A stretch of DNA of 64,000 bases, taken from assembly GCA_944989445.1 (NCBI GenBank), contig CALYLW010001382.1, positions 124,001-188,000 on the forward strand, given 5' to 3'. Of this stretch, positions 1 to 14,100 are shown one piece after another. The position numbers and the translations under genes were made by a program. Under the pieces are notes generated by a model. That model did no database searches. It was not told the DNA's origin and worked only from the letters and a program-made list of their open reading frames with translations. Position 1 is the stretch's first letter; every line of letters starts with the position of its first letter. This stretch comes from Ampullaceana balthica. Taxonomy: Eukaryota; Mollusca; Gastropoda; Lymnaeidae.

Positions 1-1369
1 ATGCCTTTAAACATATCAAATTGAAATGGAAGAAATATACATAAGTTAAAACATAGTTCACCTATTTTTATTGTGGTAATGTCATGCCGTGGACCTGTCT
101 GAATCTATAGCATACAGTTGTGATTGTTGGCAGAAGTATGTCAAATGAGCTCCTACTTCTGGCTAATGTCTGCCGTAGTGCTTCACTATGTTTAAACTTG
201 ATTGAACTTACCTCTGGATTGAAGTGAAGTCTACACGATTTTTTTAATGGTTTTTTTTTGGGGGGGGGGAGGGGGGTAACTCAGCTGAGACTGATTGTAT
301 CATCCATATAAAAGAAAGATATTACGACAGAAACAGTTCAATCAACGAAGACACAATAATAAAGCGATGATCTTACAGTTCCAATGTTTCATTATAAATT
401 GTTCAACTTGTTCTTTTAAATTCTTTTTTAAAAAAAGAAAGAAAAAAAAGAAAAACATAAAGGTTTTTTTAAATTTTATTTCTCTTTTCATGCTTCACTT
501 TAAGCAAGTATAGGACAAACCAGATGAATAATGAATGACGTCAACAACGAACACAAGTAACATTATATAAACTCAAGTAACTTGATACGAACGCGAGTAA
601 CGTGCCCATGATATCTATCGCCAGGGGAGGATCAACATCAATTATTTACATTGATCTTAAAAAGTTGGTCCAGGTCCATTAGAAAACACTTGTTATTATG
701 AATTTAAAAAAAAACATATTTAAGATTACCACATCTTTTCAATTCCCTCCTTATTTATATTTATGTAAAAATCCCTTGATATCTAACTGGTTATTGACCT
801 ATAACACTAAAGGAGGTGCCATCAAAACGTGTTTTGGGGATCAGTGTTAATTAAAATAACGATTATTTGAATTATTGAAATGTGTTGATTTTTCAAAATA
901 AATGTACTACTTCACTTACGCAAACGAAATAAATTGCACTAGGATTAATTTGTATAGAAAGCAAGAGACATTAACATTATTGGCATCTGCCCCCAAACTG
1001 AAACGTGTTTTGAGATTAAAACAATAGATACACATTTTTATTGATGAACAAACACATGTGTAAGTAAACACTGCGGCAAATGCTTTCACAAGTACAACAA
1101 ATTATTTTTTTTGTCGTGATCGGCGAGGGCCATTCTCATCATGCTATCTGTAAGTTGTGCGACTTTGGCGTGTCATTTTTGTTGGCCAAAAGATGCGTTC
1201 ACAAGTATATGTAAAAAAAAAGTTATAAATCAATATTTAACTCAGCATATATTGTATGTAGATAATATTCTATTGTAACACAAAGGGTAGTAAACAATGA
1301 TGACAAAGTCTAGAACAAAAATTACATTTTTCCATACTACTACTAATACCTACTACTATTGACTCCTCC

Positions 1370-1775
1370 AAAATTTGCTTTAGTGGCGATATTATGTCAA
1401 AACGAGAAACAAAGCCCGTCTAAGGACGTTCCATCAACGTTCGGTGGCATGTTGTTTAACCCCCCCCTCCCCCCCCAACAGCCGTCTCGAACGGCATACA
1501 TGTGCATCACGTCAAAAATACTATTAATTAGAGTTAAAATAAATAACACGTAAAAACAAAGCTTTTGACTATAAATCCCAACGTGCATAACTCAAAATAA
1601 AGTCTTGGAAGAAATACTGCACCAAAAATAACTCGTTTTGAACATCCACATAAATGGCTGAAACGTGTTCAATATGATTGGCTGTATGAGTCATATGTTT
1701 TTGAGGGACCAATCGCTATAGATGACCGGGCAGAACGGACATAAAGGACAGAAACTTGCCTTTTATTATATAGGA
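1370..1775 (-). repeat. ~400-bp interspersed repeat (family C), Helitron-like 5' end
   Basis: Read on the minus strand it starts TCCTATATAATAAAAGG after an A. Three other copies or pieces start the same way (11172-11496, 20885-21006, 24550-24890). The inner part carries the phrase GTAAAAACAAAGCTTTTGAC shared with the ~500-bp repeats. The 5' TC after A suggests a Helitron. No clear CTRR end is seen. The rest of 1-2112 shows no gene. Confidence 0.55.
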
Positions 1776-2112
1776 TATTGCATTTAGAGGGTTTTTTTTT
1801 AAATTTATTTATTTATTGTTTTTTTTTATGGTAATGAAATCCAATACTCCTTGGTCGTTATGTCAAAACAATACATTTTAATAGGTTTCTTGGCAAAACG
1901 AGAAGCCCAATACACCTTTGTTACGTGTGATGTATTCGCGTAGCGTGTAATAGATACGATGCATTTTTAAAGGCCCCCGCTAATGAAAAACAATAAATGA
2001 TAGAATCATATTTGAACATAGGATACCAAAGTACCGATTGAGCTCAACTTATTATTTAAGGAAGGAAATTGTTTCATGAAGAAGTAAATTTCCACGGCAC
2101 TCGGTCTGAGAA

Positions 2113-2167
2113 ATGGCTCTGACAAGCCTAACACTTATCTGCCTGGCAAAACTTTGGATATTTCAGT
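2113..2167 (+). CDS. Lectin gene exon 1: signal peptide
   Basis: ATG in a favourable AAATGG context starts 18 residues, MALTSLTLICLAKLWIFQ, a typical hydrophobic signal peptide. The donor is T|GTAAGT and the exon ends in phase 1. The phase matches exon 2. No TATA box or other promoter element stands out upstream. Confidence 0.7.
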
Positions 2168-5100
2168 GTAAGTTTGGAAAATTCAATTTCTTATGATATT
2201 ATTTTTATATCTTATGAGTTTTTTTCTATTAGAATATGAATTTAAAAAGAAATATGTGCAACATTTATTATCACATAAAAGTTAATAAAATCATAAAATA
2301 TACTTTTTCATAAGATAAAAATCTTATGAAAAAGTATATTTTATGATTTTATTAACTTTAAGTATTTATTACAGTGTTTTAAGTGACTGATTTTTTCATA
2401 TATGAAATGCAAAAATTCATAGTTAGACTTTGGTAATGAAATTAAAATGTCACTGATTTTGGTTGATTGCTTAAATATTAACTCAAATCTCGCTCCTTAA
2501 AAGATATTAACCATGTGATGAATAAAAAAATACATAGAACACATGTAGCATGATGTCCAAGATGAAACATAAGAAAACATTCTGGCAGTATTAAATAATG
2601 TTATCTTTAACAATGAAGATATGCTTGTTTCAAATATATTATGTTTCAAAAACTAACAGGTAGCATATGCTACTCTTTCACATGCACACAGAAAAAAAAA
2701 CGACAAAAACTATTAGAGAAAGACGCTGTGTGTAAACAATTATTCCTGATTCATATTTTATGAAACAACAAAAATTAAAATTTCAATTTATTGAATCATC
2801 TAATATAACCATTTTAATTGCTGAGTAATGTACATTTAAATTTGTTTCATTGTTTTACGTCATTATTGATCATCTCCTCCAACTTTTATTACATTATGAG
2901 TAATAAATAAAAAAAGTAGAATCTCACGTTTTCATATCTTCAAGAATAGCAATGCTTGAAGGTAAACTGTGTTAGAAAACAATTTTTATAACAAAAAATA
3001 TGAGAAACTTCAGGCCAGGAAAATTAAAAATATAAAGCCAAAAAGCTAAATGAACTATTTTCATTAAATTACTTTAAGTCAAGTTGAAATACCATTCTTT
3101 TAAAACTCATAGTATTTGCGAAATAGCTGAAAAGTAAAAACTAGACAAAAGGTTATGTTATGTTTCGATATTCCCAACTAGTATTCCTTACAATTTATAA
3201 TTAAAACTAGCTTACACCCGTCAAAAATGACGGAAGTTTTCAGCTGAAATCTATTTATTTTATTTTAAAAATGCACTTTGTTAGGGCGCCTACGGCGCCG
3301 ACCTTTATCAAAATGCCAACTAACTTTTCCTTGTTTGATAAATACGAAATATTAAACTTTCTGAAATGAACACAAATTATTTTATAATAGGCGCTCCCTT
3401 TCTTTTTTATTTTTATAATTATCCATCATCAAATCCTCTTTTTACATTGATCCCTTTTCAAAAATTAAAATATGATGCGAAAATAATGACGTCATTTAAT
3501 TTTTTTTTACAGCGCATATTTAAATTGCACACCATTTGATGCTTTGGTGAATTAATTTGGTTTTCCCTGCTTTCTAAAATTAGTAGCGTCAGTACTGACA
3601 GACACTACTTGCATGACAATTGCAAATTATATTGTTTAATTTGAAGTAAATTTATGTTAACAATTATTTTTTATTTAAGTTACTGTCGGACATCCATGTT
3701 TCTTTTGGGAAAATGCAACGTATTTCGATGGATTTTGTTTTCAAATGTCAGAGACATCTGCAAACTGGACAGAAGCAAAGGTAAACTAATTTCAATTTCT
3801 TTATGTCCATCTAATGATTATAATGGTGTTAAAGCATAAGTAGCGTTATTTTAAAGCATTCTGATCACACTTAATTATTTTACAAAAGAATTATTTAAGT
3901 GATTTTATACAAGATAGCAGAAAGCCTAAGGCATCAAATGTGTATAGTAAAACATTTTAAAATATTTTCTTTAGGGATACTTGAAACAGTAATTAAAAAT
4001 AAGTATTTTTTAAAGCAATTTTAATACTTCCTTGATTAAGCTAAAATCACTTACACAATACTAGATCTGAAAATGAAAATTAAAAATATGCAATTTAGTT
4101 AATATTTTGACTGTTTTCATCATTTTTTTAAAAGTCATATGAATTAAATTACGATCTTTAAAAACTGTCATACATATTTCCATATTTAAAAAAAGAACAA
4201 TATTTTAAAGATGAACAAATGAACTTTAACCAAAAAAAATAAAATAAATAAATAAATTTAAAAATACAACCTTTAAATAATTTTTGGGAATACAACTTAT
4301 ACATTATAGGACAGTGATGGCGATCCTTTTTTGGAGTCGCGTGTCCTAAATTTAAAACCAAAACCCACTTATTTATATAGCAAAGTGCCAACACTCCCAA
4401 ATTATTCCCATGAAACCCGAAAATGGGGATTTGGCTTAGCTGGTTTGATTAAGGAAGTAATATTTTAGGCGCCTATCGGCTGAGGATGCTCTGCGTACCG
4501 AACTGTGGCACACGTGCCATATGTTCGCCATCACTGTTATAAGATAATTTATTTGTAAACATATTTTTGTCCTTAATTTATATTCATTTTGTTCTCATTA
4601 CATGCATTTGCTTTATGTGTTGTATTGAATAATTGTAAAATTTTTGTTTAGAATTGGGAAGTCATATTTTGGGTCAAAGAAATTGCCTAACCAATAGATT
4701 TCTATTCGATTAGTCCACTTTCACATGTTGTACCGATGAAGCTTTGATTCTGATTTTGAGATAAGTCTATATGTTAGTCTCAAACGTGTAAAGATAGAAT
4801 TTATTGCAGTGGAAAAAAAGCGAAGCGTTTATTTCTGGTCTCGATTTGCGTACGCTACATAAAAAAAATGAATTTATAGTTAATTTTCTTCAACTTTAAA
4901 CTTCTTGATACAGAGACTTAGGGACCAATCATTTTTAAATTTTAAAAAAGACATTTTAAGGAAAAAAAGCTAAAATTGCAGACATTTATACATACCTCAA
5001 AACATAACTAAAATGAATCAGAAAGTTAGAATATATATTTATATATATTTAAATGTATTTATGGTTCTTTTACGTTAATTCGGGAGCCAAATGCAACCAC

Positions 5101-8100
5101 TTTAGGCTAAATCTTTAGAAATAATTTTAAAAAACGTAAAAAAGCATTTTTTACTATAAATCCTTTATATAGCAGACATAATTAAACGAATGGTCATATA
5201 ATACGCAGCGAAAAAAACAAAAATCAAAATAACAAAATTTTAATTATCTCTCATAAAACATGTTCACCGATCTGGATTATATTTATAAAAGTATAGTCAA
5301 TATAATACGCACCTATTTGGCCTGACAGGAATAATTGTTCAATATAATACGCACCACGACACTCCATTGCAAATATTAAAATGTTACATTGAGATAAATA
5401 AAGTTAAACTAAAAAATTATTAATTTAATTACATTTTTCGATTTATCTGAAATTTCGATAGATCATTTTTATCATTGGCACGAGCCTGTCTGCAAAATTT
5501 CAGCTCGCTAACTTACGAGAAAGTTGGTTAAAAATTGATCCAAAGTTGTTGTTTTTTTTGCACCGCCTGCCTGCCTCAAACAAGCAGACGCCACGAGTGT
5601 GGGGGGATGGGTGGATAGGGTCTCTGGACAGTCCAGCAGTGTGGGGAGGAGGTAGGGTCTCTCGACAGACGGGGGTGGGCAATATTGTCATAAGTATAAT
5701 GTATAGTATTTTTGACGTGATACACATGTATGTACAGTTGTTATAGTAGTTTAAAAAATTTTAAAAGTTTTTTTAATACCCTAAAAGCTTTAAAAAAAAT
5801 TACATTTTAAAAAAATTCTACAAATGCTAACTGTGAAATTTATCTCATGTATTATGTTTACTTTTTTGCTTCCCACACCCTTTTTTCATTCCCCTCTTTA
5901 TGGCTCTCTGATTTTGCAGGGTGCTTGCGATGCCCAGAGTGGAAAACTAACGGATCCTGCAAATGAAAAAATTGTTACATTCTTGAAGGCCATTGTTATG
6001 GATTCAGGAAAAGGCGAGTACAACAAAGTTACAAGTTTCGAAACATCTTTGAACTATCTGACTGACAAGTTTTTGACTTAAAATTTTTTAAACACAGAAC
6101 CAGCTCTATTACTTAGTTGAATATAGTTTTTTTTTAAGTTGACAATGATTGTTTCATTATGATAAAAGTCAGAAAATTGTATATTGTGTAGATGGAGCAT
6201 TGAGATAGAAGCAATAGAAATTAGTTTATCTAGTGTTAAATTTCTTCGCTCATACTCATGTATTAGCTTAATTAGTTTTATTTAGACATGTTATAACTGA
6301 TACAAATAATACACATTAAGGCTGGTACCGATTTAAAAAAAATTGTTCAATTAAAAGAGAACAATTTTAATTGATTAATTTCGGATAATTATGTTTGTAT
6401 AACGCCTTTATAGATCCCGTTAAGTCGCGATACATTATTTTGTGAAATCGGTTAAGTCTCGGTATTTCCGTGGCTCCCAATATTTTGTGACGTAAAACAG
6501 CAAATTCCTTCTGCTATGCAAGAAATGAAGACGAACAGCTTTTTTGTTTACATATGCTACATGTGCATGTCTATACAAATAATAATAATACGAGGAAAAA
6601 GTATGTAAGTTAAAAAAATATAAATTATTAATAAATTCGAAAAAAAATATTGGAAATATTTTCTTACATTTTAATCGAATACTAATCGATCAAGTTAATT
6701 TTAATCGATTAAAATCTTTAAACAGTAATCAAATAATTAATCGTTAATTTCCAAAGCTCTAACAAACATTAGTTATTTTGACTCGCCCATTCGTTCTACC
6801 ATTTCACATAAGATTGAAAAATAATATTTGGCAATATATACATTTTGGCGATCCCCTATCGTTTTTAAGCTTTTCGTTCGTTTGATTTTGGAGTAAAGAG
6901 AAGAGATTCGGTCTTGGATAGTTTATCAAAGAGTGTAATAATATAATAAGATTTTAATGTATAAACTGGGTATGCATAGGCCTGACATCTGTGTTGATCG
7001 TTTTTTTCCCTGTCATCGAACTATCTGAATTAGACAGCGCTCGATTTCATTCTGTTATTAGTGAATTAGTTTGATGTAGTAAATAGCTATTGATAAAAAT
7101 AAAATTCCAAGTGTTGTTTTTTCGTTAATTTGTATTTGTTTTAATTCATATTTTTACGAATTTTTATTCGTTTTAGCTACTGCTCTGGAAAATATTAATT
7201 TGAACACATAAAAAGATCAAAGGGCTATATGTGACAATTGATATTTCTTTTTCATATTTCAAGTTCTGTAGAAGGATTTATAAAATATGAATAACTTATT
7301 TTTAGGGCTGCGGAAAATAATAATTAATTTATCGATTAATCGTGAAAATATTTTTATGGTTAAAATTATTTTTAACGATTAATCGACCAATCATTTACAA
7401 ATCATTGGAAGTAACAAGTTTTTAAAAAATAATAAAACAAACCCGTAAAAACAAAGTTTTTGACTATAAATCCCTTATATATGAGAAATAACTAGCAGTA
7501 TTGATTATTTTAAAACGCTACAAACATTTAAAGACTGAATCTGTCTTAACTCAACTTTGCTTCATCACCCAAGGGGGGGGGGCGAGCTGAGCATGACACG
7601 TAAGTGTAAACAAAAGGACGCCTGTACTTCGATGGGTCGCCTCAACGCGTTAACTCAAACTCTCACGTGGGTAAAAAAAATAACAAATCAGTGAATTTGA
7701 ATTACATACCTTATAAATGGATAAACTAAAAATGCATTAATTTAATTACGGTACGGTTCGATCGATCTGACATTTTGATACGATGCATTGTTAGGTGAGA
7801 CGGGTCCGTGTGCCAAATTTCAGCTCGATCGGATAACGAGAAGTGAGTCATTTTTTTTACTTTTGCTTTTCAGCCAGCCCAAGACAGACAGAGAGAGACG
7901 GCGGTGAAGTTAATATAAGGGATTTAAAAAACAAAGCCGTAAAAACAAAGTTTTCTACTATAAATCCCTTATATTTGAGTCATAATTAAAAGTATTGATT
8001 ATGTTCAAACGCCACAAATATTTACAGACTGACACCGAGTGATGTCCCCTGTCTTTAAACGTGGGATGAGACGTGAGGGGGTGTCGGCACGACGGTCGAC

Positions 8101-11100
8101 GTCTAAGCGTCAACTCAAACTCACGTGGAAAAAAAACAATAACAAACAGTGGATTTGAATTACATACGTTATATAAGGATAAACTCAAAATGCATTAATT
8201 TAATTACTGTACGTTCGGTCGATCTGAAATTTTGATACGATGCATTATTAGGTGAAACGGGTCTGTGGGCCAAATTGCAGCTCGATCGAATCACGGAAAG
8301 TGGGTCATTTTTTACTTCTACTTTTCTGCCCGCCCAAGACAGACAGAGAGAGAGACAGAGAGACAGAGACGCCGGTGAAGTTAATATAAGGGATTTAATA
8401 AAAATAAACCCGTAAAAACACATTTTTGACTATAAATCACTTATATATGTGACATAACTAACAGTATTGATTATTTTCAAACGCTATAAACATTTACAGA
8501 CTGAATCTGTCTTACTTCAACATTGCTTGATAACCCTGGGTGGGGGGCGGGGTGGGGGTGGGTGGGGGAGAGGGAAAAAGTCTGGTCTTCGATCGCTTGA
8601 CCAAGCTCAGCGTGACACGTAAAATGTAAACAAAAGCACGCCGGTGCTTCGATGGGTCGCCTCAACGCGTCAACGCAAATTTTCATGTGGAAAAAAACAA
8701 CAATAACAAACAGTGAGTTTGAATTACATACGTTATATTAGGATAAACTAAAAATGCATTAATTTAATTACGGTACGTTCGATCGATCTGAAATTTTGAA
8801 ACAATGCATTGTTAGGTGACACGGGTCCGTGTGCCAAATTTCAGCTCGATCGGATCACGGGAAAGTGGGTATTTTTGACTTTTGTTTTTCCGCCCGCCCA
8901 AGACAGACAGACAGAGATGACCGGCGGTGAAGTTAATATAAGGGATTTAATAAAACAAACCTGTAAAAACAAAGTTTTTGACTATAAATCCCTTATATAT
9001 GAGACATAACTAAAAGTATTTACAAATATTTACAGACTGAATCTGTCGTAACTCAACTTTGCTTCATAACCCTGGGGGGTGGGGTGGTAGAGGGGGAAAA
9101 GTCTGGTCACCGATTCCTTGACCGAGCTCAGAGTGACACGTAAAATGTAAACAAAGCACGCGGGTACGTCGATGGGATCGCCTCAACGCGTCAACTCAAA
9201 CTTTCACGTGGAAAAAAAACAATAACAAACAGTGAATTTGAATTACATACCTCATATACAGATAAACTAAAAATGTATTAATTTAATTACGGTACGTTCG
9301 ATCGATCTGAAAATTTTTATACGATTCATTGTTAGGTGAGACGGGTCCGTGTGCCAAATTTCAGCTTGATCGGATCACGGAAAGTGGGTCATTTTTTACT
9401 TTTGTTTTTTCGCCCGCCCAAGTCAGAGAGAGATGATGACAGACAGGCAGAAAAAGACGCCGGTGAAGTTAATATAAGGGATTTAAAAAACAAACCCTTA
9501 AAAACAATGTTTTTGATTATAAATCCCTTATATATGAGTCATAACTAACAGTATTTATTATTTTCAAACGCGACAAGCATTTATAGACTGAATCTGTCTT
9601 AACACAACTATGTTTCATAATCCTAAGGGGGGGGGGAGGAACCGAGTTCAGCATGACACGTAAAATGTAAACAAAAGCACGCCCATACTTCGATGGGTCG
9701 ACGTCAAAGCGTCAACTCAAACTCTCACGTGGGAAAAAAAACAATAACAAACCGTGAATTTGAATTACATACGTTATAGAAGGATAAACTAAAAATGCAT
9801 TAATGTATTTACGGCATGTTCGATCGATCTGAAATTTTAATACGATGCATTTTTAGGGGAGACGGGTCTGTTTGCCAAATTTCACCTCAATCGAATCACG
9901 GGAAATGGGTCATTTTCGACTTTTGTTTTTCCGCCCGCCCAAGACAGAGAGAGATGATGACAGACAGACAGAGACGCCGGTGAATTTAATATAAGGGATT
10001 TAAAAATAGCGGCCGATCAATGAAAACAAATTTCCTGACAATTACATAAACAATATGGTTTTAAACTATTGACTGACGGAAATGTTCAAAATGTTGATCA
10101 GATATATTGTATCCATTGTGAGAAATCGTTTGCCTACCATGTTTCTAACACTTTGCCTACTTATCAAAACAAATGAAAAACGTATTTAGCTAATGGCATT
10201 AATGGAGTTCGACTCAGAGAAAGAAAATGACAATTCTTATGATGAATTACTGCGTTACAAAATGGAGATGAACGTTCCTGATTCCACTAACCCTCTACAA
10301 TGGTGGAAACTTAATGAACACCGATATCCGATAATGTCATTCCTTGCCAAGATCGTGTTGTGCATACCAGTTAACTCAGTTCCATGTGAATGATTGTTCA
10401 GCTCGGCTGGTTATATTGTCAATTAGACTCGCTCATCACTTAAACCAAACAATGTCAACACACTTGTCTTTTTGCGTAGTTGATTAAAAGATGACATATA
10501 AAGGAGACATTCCAGTGTTATTTAGATTTTCAACATGAAAGTTTAATAAGTGTTACTTATGATATCATACGTTTTAATTTGTGGCTTTAATCGAAATTAA
10601 CGATTAATTTTTAAAAAGTTAACGATTAAATTTAAATTAATAGTTAACAGCCCTACTTATTTTACTTAACGGCCTGTTTATCTTTATTTATATGTATATG
10701 TTTTAGTAATCTCTTTTATGATTGATCGAAATCGGAATTAACAAAATTTCAAATCGTGTCATAGCGGCACGTACATCCATTATTCAATCGTTAATGTTTT
10801 TTGACACAACCAATAATATACAAGTCATCTGATATCCTTTTGTTTCAGAATTAGATTGGTGGATCGGGCGAGTCTTTGATGGCAACCAACTGATATGGCG
10901 ATCAAGCAATAACCAAAGACATGGGCTACACTTGGAGGACGACAGCTTATGTCAATACATCTCAGCTTCCAACACAACGATCGAGTTACCAAGCGAAAAG
11001 AATGCTACTTGTAATGAAAGAAAACATTTCATGTGTGAAAAATGTAAGCCTTCACTCTACTTTTACTTATATCTTCCATAGATGTGTAGATTAGATAATG

Positions 11101-14100
11101 ACAATAGCTTGTTTTGAAGGAAAGTAACACTTGTTATTATTACTATAGCTTAGTTAAAAGAATATGTTTTCACGAGCAACAAAGCCCGTCCAAGGACGTT
11201 CCGCCACTCCCCTCCAACAGCCGTCTCGACCGGCATTACATGTGCATCACGTCAAAAATACTGTTCATTATAGTTAAAATAAATAACTCGTAAAAACAGA
11301 GCTTTGGACTATAAATCCCAACACGCACAACTCAAAATAAAGTCTTGGAAGAAATACTGCACCAAAAATAACTCGTTTTGAACGTCCGCGTAAACGTGTT
11401 TAATATGATTTGCTGTCGGAGTCATATGTGTTTGAGGGACCAATCGCTATAGATGACCAGACAGAAAGGACAGAAATGTGCCTTTTATTATACAGGATGC
11501 TTTGTTTTTCTTTAAGCGAATTGAATTTTATTTTTAATAGCTTCCGCATATTATGATTACAGAAAATGATAAATTTTATGCTAGAAATGTCAGCTCATCA
11601 TGTCGTAAGGTAAATAAACTATTATGCAGAATATAACTGGCTAAATAAACACTCATTTACTCATGATTATCAATAGTATCAGCTTGAAGCGTTGTTTTCA
11701 TTGGATACAATTAGGGGCAGGTAGAGATCTCTTAAACAAGACTATATGAGTTTTGAAAGAGTCATTTTTTAAATTCTTTATATTAATTTAACGGTCTTGT
11801 TGTGATCCCGCCTGCCAGGAGAAAAAAAATATTTAAAAAACAACCCAAAAAAACAAAGTATAAATCCCTTATATATGAGACGTAACTAGAAGTATTTATT
11901 ATGTTCAATATAAACCCACCGCGTGACAGACTAGCATAAACATTTACATGAATAGCCGAGTGGTGGCTAAATTATAAAAACAATAAAGCCCAAGACACTA
12001 ATTGTTAAGGATATAAAACGGGTTTATTAACTAAAGACACTTAATACACAATCGTTAAGTAATTCTCTCTCTCTACGCTACCTCTACGCTCTCCCTCTCT
12101 CACAAACCAGTCGCAGTGTGTTACTGCCCACCGGCCGTGTCCCTAGTCTTCACGTGACTGAACTCCCCGCGCTGTAAAACACTGGGATGTCGTCAGCCGC
12201 TCTCCTGAACCCTGTAACATCGAGGGCTGGAGTGAACCTAAATTGACCCGTGGAGGTTAACAATAGCAGACGGCGACACATGCTACATGGAAATAAACTA
12301 AAAATGCATTAATTTAATTCCGGTACATTCGATTGATCTGAAATTTTGATACTATGCATTGTTATGTGACTCAAGTCTATGTGCAAAATGTCAGCGCGAT
12401 AGGATCACCGGAAGTGGGTCATTTTTAAATGTCTCGTGCATAAAATCATGCTTAAAAGATCAAAAAATGGCATTGCAATGTCAAAATTTTAATCATTTTA
12501 GCAAGTTTGAATTTAGCCATGGTCAAAAAGTTCGAAACTCCATTGCAACGTCAAAGTCGACTAGAAAAGGTAAAAGAAAAACCTGAACTTAAAAAGCTTC
12601 AAGAGTCACAAAATGTGGATGAGATTGTAATCAGGCTTATAGCTTAGTAGATGGATGACAGGTAAACAGGGTATGAGTGAGCCTGACAGTACGTAACAAA
12701 ACAGCGAACGTTGTGGCAAAGAGCCTTCTTTAACGAACAAATAGTACACAAATCAAACGAATATAAAGAAAGAAAAAAAAACTTAGCTTCAATGAAATCC
12801 AAACAGAGCAAGAGTCACAAATATCTCGTGCATCTCTGTTCGAACAGCAATACATATCGATCACGTATCATATGTCTTATCTTATCTGATCTGTTACAGA
12901 TGCTCCTTCAATACTGAAGATGATTGCGTCCTACGTTTATCAATGGTTTGTGTCTAGTCCTACATTCTTATTAGAGTTATAAATATTAATAAAGTGTTGG
13001 TTTTCCTGTTTTCTTCAGGCAACCAAATGCAACCACGATTTCCCAACGGGAAGAACGAGAATTTTATGTGTTGCTCTTGCATATTTAAGATTTATAGTAA
13101 AAAAAAACTAGAGTTTTACGGGTTTTAATTTACTCTTTCTCTAAACAGACGTAGGAAAACCCTGCTTTAGATTTAGTAATCTCGAATGGGAGATATATGA
13201 CGGAGTTTGCTACTATATTGAACAAAATAAAAAGTTTTGGCAACCGGCAGTGGTGAGTATAACTGAAACATGTGTTATTGTAAAAATGTAAGATCTCTCA
13301 ACTATGCTATCGTCGTGAATGTGTCTTCTTTAAAGTCCATGGTGTTGCATTGAGTCAAGTTAAGTGACAACCTTCTATAATATAATCTATATATAGAATT
13401 TGCCAGAAATTAAGACGAGCACAAGACGACGCGAGTAATTAGCATGACGAATGACCCTAGCTAGTGTCTAGCAATCACATTTTATGGTTGGCAAGCAAGG
13501 GTTGTGCACAAAAAAAAAGGGGGGGGGTGTTCTCATTTCTTCATGCTGTTGTTTGTGTCTTTGCGCTATCTATGAGCCTGTCTACGGCGTATGCTAGGTC
13601 GCCTGTCATATCTAGTATAATATAATATAATAAAATAAATAATATAAAACATAGTCCTCTATGAACTTTACTAGTTAGTTCACAATATGTATTTAGATTT
13701 AGGAATTAATTGTGCCTAATATCAGAAACGTACTTCGTTGCGGTCTTGTAATTTTCGTCTTAAAGACTAGACATAACAGTTTTTTTTTAAAAAAAGAATA
13801 GGAAACGTTTTGTATATAAACCACGAATTTTAAAAACTAGTTTTAAATAGCGAAGTCAATATTGCGCTCGCCTCACAAACTAAGGCGTGCGGGATAGATC
13901 CAATGGTAAAGCCACTATAAAAATATTTATGAATGACTAACGCTAAGAAAGTCCTCCGCTGACCTGGAGAGGGATGGGCGCCGCCAGGTCTATCAAGCCC
14001 GAGACTGGAAACATAAAAACCCATTATGACTACGGGGTTATAACGACCACGTGGTTATGGGACTTTAAAAAAAAATCTCTTCGTTAAAATAATCAAAATT

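Larger units (their letters stand above)
7303..10655 (+). mobile_element. Non-autonomous hAT transposon carrying a repeat array
   Basis: Ends are TAGGGCTG and CAGCCCTA, with a perfect 8-bp target duplication CTTATTTT at 7295-7302 and 10656-10663. The right part keeps a BED-type zinc finger piece (10075-10176: YCIHCEKSFAYH) and a hAT C-terminal dimerisation piece (10193-10480: NPLQWWKLNEHRYPIMSFLA, SVPCE, then stop, LFSSAGYIV). The transposase middle is deleted. The left part is filled by the tandem array 7442-10003. The whole lies in intron 3 of the lectin gene. Confidence 0.8.

Noticed and set aside
8169..9548. Several 65-85 codon ORFs in the family B array
   Set aside because: Frames are not shared between units and have no domain; repeat by-products.
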